Positions 59,356 through 64,000 of a DNA stretch of 64,000 nucleotides are shown piece after piece (positions within the stretch are counted from its first letter, which is position 1; each line of letters starts with the position of its first letter). The stretch is from Cristatella mucedo (Eukaryota; Bryozoa; Phylactolaemata; Cristatellidae). The stretch lies in NCBI GenBank assembly GCA_009760855.2, contig WPIO01000031.1, positions 3,141,001-3,205,000 on the forward strand, in the 5' to 3' direction. Both the position numbers and the translations under genes were made by a program. The notes under the pieces were generated by a model. That model did not search any database and was not told where the DNA came from. It saw only the letters and a list, made by a program, of their open reading frames with translations.

Positions 59356-59465
59356 ATCCTTTATCGCTACTGCAAGCGGTGGTGATAGCCGTAAAGGCTC
59401 TTCTGTCTCTATACAAAAATAGGCTGTTAAATCAGCTGGTATTTATTATTTATTATTTACTTATT

Positions 59466-61014
59466 ACACGCTTCGCGCCTCTGAAACAATTTCGGCGATC
59501 GACTGGCCTGGTTCACCGATGTAAGCAACAATTTACCTGGGGTGCTGACACAAGAAAATTTCAAACGACTCTCGTTCTATGAGCACTGAACGGTAGAAAG
59601 AGGGCCGTACAGAAGCAGAAGCAGCGAGTAGGATTTCACGCTTTGTCGTCGACGAAATCGCGGGAATTTGAGACGTCGATTGGATGCCCCTCCCCCCCCC
59701 CCCCCCCCCGCCGTGACGCCACCTTTTGTGCATGTTTGTTTCGAAGAATAGCCTGCTGCGTGAATTAATATTCTTGCATGAATTAATATTCTTTCTTAAA
59801 TTTCTTATTCAGCTCGTTGCCTATTTCTTTTGTCATTCAGCACAAATTACACAGCTGATGGGGTGAACGCGACAAGGCTCCCGTCAGCTGCTAGCCCAGC
59901 GGAGGAATGACAGTCGTGACGGGTGGCACACCTACCTCTTCCGGGCCGATTTAAGGAGAGGCGTCAGCGCCCCCTCCCCTATAAGCTAAGCCATCTCAGT
60001 ATCCAAGTATCCGATCCGCTCCACGCATTCAATTGCGGCGAGAGAGACGCAAAACTAGTTATACTGATAGTTCTACACTCGTCTGTTGGCTACCGCGCGA
60101 GTACCAAAAGCCGCATTGGGCTTTGTGTGCCCGGTAGAAAACACTCCTGCGTAGCACCCGCTGAGGCTTTGTGGCGTTATAGATTGAGATACATACATTA
60201 CACTAGCTTGAATATCACGCTTGAGACGACGTGGCTTGGTACGTCTTTATGTCATCGAGGACACCGATCTCTGTTCGTCCAGCTGAAGGTGTACAAGCTC
60301 GAACAACCGGCGACTGCACGTGGAAGTGCGTGCAGTTTGTCTAGGAGTCAGGGACGAAATCTCCAGTCTCAAAAAATTCATCTCTAATTCGTCGAAGTTC
60401 GAATAGAATTAGTGAAAATTGCGGCCGCTTTTGACTTTCTCAAAAAAAAGTGAAAAATGCGGCCGCTTTTGACTTTCTTATTTAAAGTAGGCAAAGCAAC
60501 CTTGGGACAATACATTGTCTGAGCTTAGTACATTGTATGAGAAAATCACATTGCCTGTTACTTTATTCTGCCTAAAAGCGACGAATGTATGCTTCTTTTC
60601 CTACCGATGCTGTCGACTGGCTTCCTATTGCAGCTGCGATTCTTCCTCTTCATTGGCTCTATTGGCTGTATGTCGTGCATCGCCATTTTCGGTCTGAAAA
60701 GCAATGAGATAACTTGTAAGACATTCGAAATAGAAAGTAAGATCTCTTACAATTGAGTAATGCACGTCTTCGTTCGAGGAAGCTGCGATGAAGTATCAAG
60801 AGGAATGCTGCACATCAACGAGCCATCACAGAGTAAAACACGTCATGCATGTCTTCAAACGACATAATAAGATGTAATTCGAGAGTTAAGAAGTGTGCAA
60901 CAGCAGCTCAAACTAAACCGAGTCAACGTCTCTTTTCGATGTAAACCAAAGCCAGCGTGACAAGCAGCATCTCTTTGCGCATCTCCGGATATAATTGAGC
61001 TTAGAATTGTCCGA
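59466..61014. other. No recognised gene; 18-base C run
   Basis: C run at 59692-59709. A 154-codon plus-strand frame at 59923-60387 starts at GTG and has no known motif. A 30-bp segment containing gcggccgcttttgactttct is doubled at 60411-60440 and 60449-60478. Confidence 0.45.
60411..60478 (+). repeat. 30-bp direct repeat, two copies
   Basis: 60411-60440 and 60449-60478 differ at one position and are 38 bp apart. Confidence 0.95.
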
Positions 61015-61368
61015 GAGATTTGGCTGGGCTTAACTCGGGTTCTCCAGTACTACTTACACGGTGTCTTAAAATTGCGACATGTAAATCAAAATTGTGTTTT
61101 CGTTTTGTAGTCTATGACTGTATAGTCGCTTTCTTATGCACAGTGAAATTGAGGAGAATTCTTATATCTGCAGCAGATTAGATTTTTGCCCGAGATTTGG
61201 CTGGGCTTAACTCCGGTTCTCCAGTACTACTTACATGGTGTCTTAAAATTGCGACATGTAAATCAAAATTGTGTTTTCGTTTTGTAGTCTATGACTGTAT
61301 AGTCGCTTTCTTATGCATAGTGAAATTGAGGAGAATTCTTATATCTGCAGCAGATTAGATTTTTCCCT
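61015..61368 (+). repeat. 177-bp tandem duplication
   Basis: 61015-61191 and 61192-61368 are near-identical; I see about three substitutions (for example ctcggg/ctccgg, tacacgg/tacatgg, gcacag/gcatag). Confidence 0.97.
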
Positions 61369-61649
61369 GCGCTTCGCTTTGCACTGGCCCTTCTGCTTCC
61401 TCCATCTGGCCACAAAGGCTAAATCTTGTCGCCGTAAGCAGTGCGATAAGGAATTAATGCTAAATATGTATTCCTATACCAGATTCAGGATATTTACTTT
61501 CAGAGAAGCTTTTATTAATTTTATCTCTGAATCATAGGAGGAGGAGTTAGTCCTTATGCACTCACTGAAGGGAATTGTGGCAACCATTGTACAAAAAAAG
61601 TACATTTCCCTTTGCAAAATACCTAGAGCTTAGCTCGCACTAGAGATAA

Positions 61650-61915
61650 TTCATTTGTATAGCACCCTAAGAGAATTTAATCTCTATCCAGGCGCTTCAC
61701 ATATGCCACAAGGCTTGATACCGAAACCTCTACCAATAACCTTTCGCTCAAACTACCGGTGCAGCAAATGTAGAGTGCCTAAAAGAGATTTGAGTTCTCT
61801 GAGGGCGCTATAACAAATGCATTATTATTAAAATTATTATTATTATAACCTCGGTCATCAAATACAATAGCCTTGACCTTGGTCAGTTAGGCGAGCACCT
61901 TACCCGCTGGGCCGC
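61650..61915 (-). mobile_element. SINE-A, minus-strand copy interrupted by an L2 tail
   Basis: 61650-61730 carries the L2-like tail and part of the body; 61847-61915 carries the rest (caaggct/ccttgaccttggtc, gcgagcaccttacccgctgggcc). An L2 tail lies between. Confidence 0.8.
61731..61846 (+). mobile_element. Tail-only L2 insertion (116 bp) with 6-bp target duplication
   Basis: Flanked by aacctc at 61725-61730 and 61847-61852. The insert starts at taccaataacc (matching the taccattcaa of the 3' UTR) and ends in an ATT-rich tail. Diverged, so older than 47.1 or 55.1 kb. Confidence 0.82.
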
Positions 61916-62871
61916 CTAGCATTAAAAAGGTGCAGAGTGTATGTGAAGAAAAGGTTGAATAGTTCGTGTCTCTAGATGTATAGTATGCTTATGTTTTAAA
62001 AAGATACTCGAGAACTCGGCTCTAATCTGATTTATATACTTTTAAGCCTGCCTATTTCCCAGAGGATGACCGGCCAGCTCCAGCAGGCAGTATTTACCGC
62101 CGGTGTCTGCAGCTACGATAGCGATCGCCTACGAGATACACGATCGCCTCCGGCACTGCTGCAAGCTGGAATCGAAGCCCTGCTGGAAGTGAAAATGATA
62201 CCATAGTGGATATATTCTTGCGTGGCATGTATTAATTATGACGCCCGTGGCTACAAAAATTAGATGTTTTCATGCGGTACCGACCAGATAGTCGCCGTGC
62301 GTTATAACAGACGGATAGCTGATAAGCGTTTTATGTTCACGACATTCATGCTATTTTTGGCTTCAAAAAAATTAAAATACGCCATACAATATTTGTCGAT
62401 GGCAAGCATTGTTCTCAATGCAAGCTCGAGAAAGCCGGCGCTGTGACGGCGGCGGTTGAGAATGCATTTACTGAATGTCGATCGACGCCTCGCAGTTTAA
62501 TTAGTCATAGCTCACCGCTTATTCGGTATAGCCAAGATTCAGAAATCATTAGGCACGCAATGAAGTTTGATACGTAATGCGGTACTGTACAAAGAGCCCA
62601 GCCGCAATATCTGAGACGGATCGGTCGAAGCACCGCTGGTCGACCCCAGCGTCCGAAAGTTGAGCGCAGGCGACAGCGGAAGTATACGGTCCCATAACAC
62701 CCTTCGTTTGTTTGCTGGCGGCTAGTATCCGGTTAGTGTAGCTTATTGAGGTCTTTGAAAACTGTTGCGTTCAATCCAAGATAGCTCTTATGGATGTCTC
62801 GTATTTAGGTGAAGCCGATTTTCGGAGACAGGTGCTGTAGTGCGGATCTGGGACAACGCGCCCTTCAGTTG
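61916..62871. other. Upstream region of the MANSC-domain gene; no element recognised
   Basis: Mixed composition with no clear TATA box or CpG island. Any promoter or non-coding first exon could not be located. Confidence 0.4.
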
Positions 62872-63192
62872 ATGATACACTCGACATTGACCTGGAGAAA
62901 CACCAGCAGCTGCAGCATGTTTAGCCTGGCCGTGATCACGTTACTGCTGGTGTCGGCCAGTGAAGCCAACAAGCTTGAGACAGTTCCCGACTCATCGTGT
63001 CACCAGCAATCAACCATGCGCAATAATATTATTGATGTGAACGCTTCCCGAGCTGCCGGAGCCGTGTTCATTAGCACCGTTCGCACATCACTCTTCCAGA
63101 CGTGCACCGACTTATGCTGCAGAGAGCCTGGTTGTAATTTGGCAGTGTATCGCACGGATGCGGTTAGTGGCGCACAAGCCAAGATCGACCAG
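62872..63192 (+). CDS. Secreted or membrane protein with MANSC domain, first coding exon (partial gene)
   Basis: In-frame ATGs lie at 62872 and 62917. The second gives a textbook signal peptide (MFSLAVITLLLVSASEA), so I prefer it; the first would add 15 residues. From 62917 the exon has 92 codons. Residues 28-79 fit the start of a MANSC/MANEC domain: Cys28, NNIIDVN, GAVFISTV, then C63-TDL-C67-C68-REPG-C73-NLAVY. Five of the seven cysteines are present; the rest should be in the next exon. The exon ends at CAG then GTATGC, phase 0. MANSC domains occur in HAI-1, LRP11 and KIAA0319-type proteins; the rest of the protein would be needed to choose. Confidence 0.8.
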
Positions 63193-64000
63193 GTATGCCA
63201 ATCTGTTTAGAAATCATGCCAGCGACTGGCTTCGGTAGTTTACAGAGTATGCCGTCAATTCGTCGCTTGTGGCTGTGATGAGTAAACACATTGACACCCA
63301 CGCAAAACACTCAAAATATGTGAGATGCTGTTTATCAGGTAAATTTTTCACTCCAACGTGCCTGTGTCCAAATTAAGTCGTGTTCGTGTTGCTCCGTTGG
63401 TTTGTAAACCCTTGCTTCGCCACGCCTACTCACCATCCTTCCTTTCGGATGCTTGTTACATGCCGCCCGAACGCGTCCCCAGAGCCAAAGCTACTATCGT
63501 GCGTTTTCTGCCACAAAATAAATTGCCCGCATTTGATCACCTTTTATTTCTTATCCGAACATTCTTCTTTGCTGTTCCTTTTGTTTTATGTTCGACAAGT
63601 TACAACTAAGCCTGTCTCGGACGGCTTGCGATATTTTCCATATGGTTAGAACTGTGCTCACTTAGGAACTGACTGGCGAAGGTTGGTTTGCTCGTGTAAT
63701 CGTTGTTCCCTTCAATCCTTAGGGGCTATCGTTGTATGATGGCCAAGTAGTTATAGGACCGGGCAAGAGCCACATGATGGCATTTCCTAGAGGACTACCA
63801 TTCTGCCCTTAGTACTATGGTGACGCAGTAGCCCCTTGCTTTGTTGACTGAAACGTGTAGGCCTGCACCATCTCCGACAGTATGCCGTACTTTGTGAGAG
63901 GCCAAAGCTCCAATCGTCAACATACCATTGGTGGACATCGGAGCTATGCAAGATGCTTGTAGAAATTATGCTCAGGGAAAGCATGCAAACTGCGTTGCTA
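63193..64000 (+). other. Presumed intron 1 of the MANSC gene, continuing past the window
   Basis: Starts with GTATGC. No second exon with the remaining MANSC cysteines was found before the window ends. Confidence 0.5.

Larger units (their letters stand above)
58405..59465 (+). mobile_element. SINE-B split by an L2 family A insertion
   Basis: 58405-58491 carries the head (B box gggtttgaatcctgc) and 59356-59465 carries the body (actgcaagcggtggtgatagcc, aaggctcttctgtc, gttaaatcagctggt) and a TTTA-type tail. The L2 copy 58492-59355 sits between, flanked by atcctt at 58486-58491 and 59356-59361. Confidence 0.85.

Noticed and set aside
63787-63984. Minus-strand frame containing YVDD, reminiscent of an RT active site
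   Set aside because: Surrounding residues do not fit any RT motif order. Four residues alone are not evidence.

Overview
This window is a piece of nuclear genome from an animal, most likely an invertebrate. It has intron-split coding exons with GT/AG boundaries, CpG-rich gene starts, many microsatellites, L2-clade non-LTR retrotransposons, tRNA-derived SINEs, and decayed Tigger/pogo and hAT DNA transposons. It shows no operons, ribosome-binding sites or other bacterial features. The sequence does not let me name a species.

Only two stretches look like host genes. On the minus strand, 46552..46286 and 43045..42959 are two exons of a PPP1R14 (CPI-17/PHI-1/KEPI) type inhibitor of protein phosphatase 1. 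Exon 1 lies in a CpG island, intron 1 is about 3.2 kb, and later exons were not found. At the right edge, 62872..63192 on the plus strand is the first coding exon of a secreted or membrane protein: a signal peptide plus the first part of a MANSC (seven-cysteine) domain, cut by a splice donor.

The rest is largely repeat-derived. Two L2-clade families are present. Family A has one near-complete but twice-frameshifted copy (about 36.5-40.0 kb), a young 5'-truncated copy with a 205-codon open frame (58492-59355), several decayed copies, and many tail-only insertions of about 80-116 bp. Family B is represented by truncated copies at 10.9, 25.2-26.1 and 53.7-54.7 kb. Two tRNA-derived SINE families occur. 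SINE-A ends in an L2-like tail and SINE-B ends in a TTTA-rich tail. About 27 copies of one L2-type 3' stem-loop tail are scattered through the window, six of them as a tandem array at 51.2-51.7 kb.

Layout. 1-11.8 kb: no recognisable gene, a 12-copy 21-bp minisatellite, and a duplicated 100-bp repeat. 11.8-15.3 kb: Tigger element with a hAT inside it. 15.6-16.9 kb: L2-A fragment. 18.9-26.8 kb: SINE-A, CT repeat, a hairpin-bearing dispersed repeat (two copies), and a composite L2-A copy with two nested insertions. 29-33.6 kb: tandem repeats and SINEs. 36.5-40.2 kb: main L2-A copy and a SINE. 40.5-42.2 kb: CT and CA/TG microsatellites. 43-47.3 kb: PPP1R14-like gene with L2 tails upstream. 50.2-51.7 kb: L2-A pieces and the tail satellite. 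53.7-59.5 kb: L2-B, SINE-B and the young L2-A. 61-62 kb: 177-bp tandem duplication and an interrupted SINE-A. 62.9-63.2 kb: MANSC exon.

I did not find a new multi-gene system. The strongest unusual signal is the behaviour of the L2 3' tail: tail-only insertions with nearly shared 5' boundaries, insertion into SINEs that carry a related tail, and tandem amplification into a short satellite.
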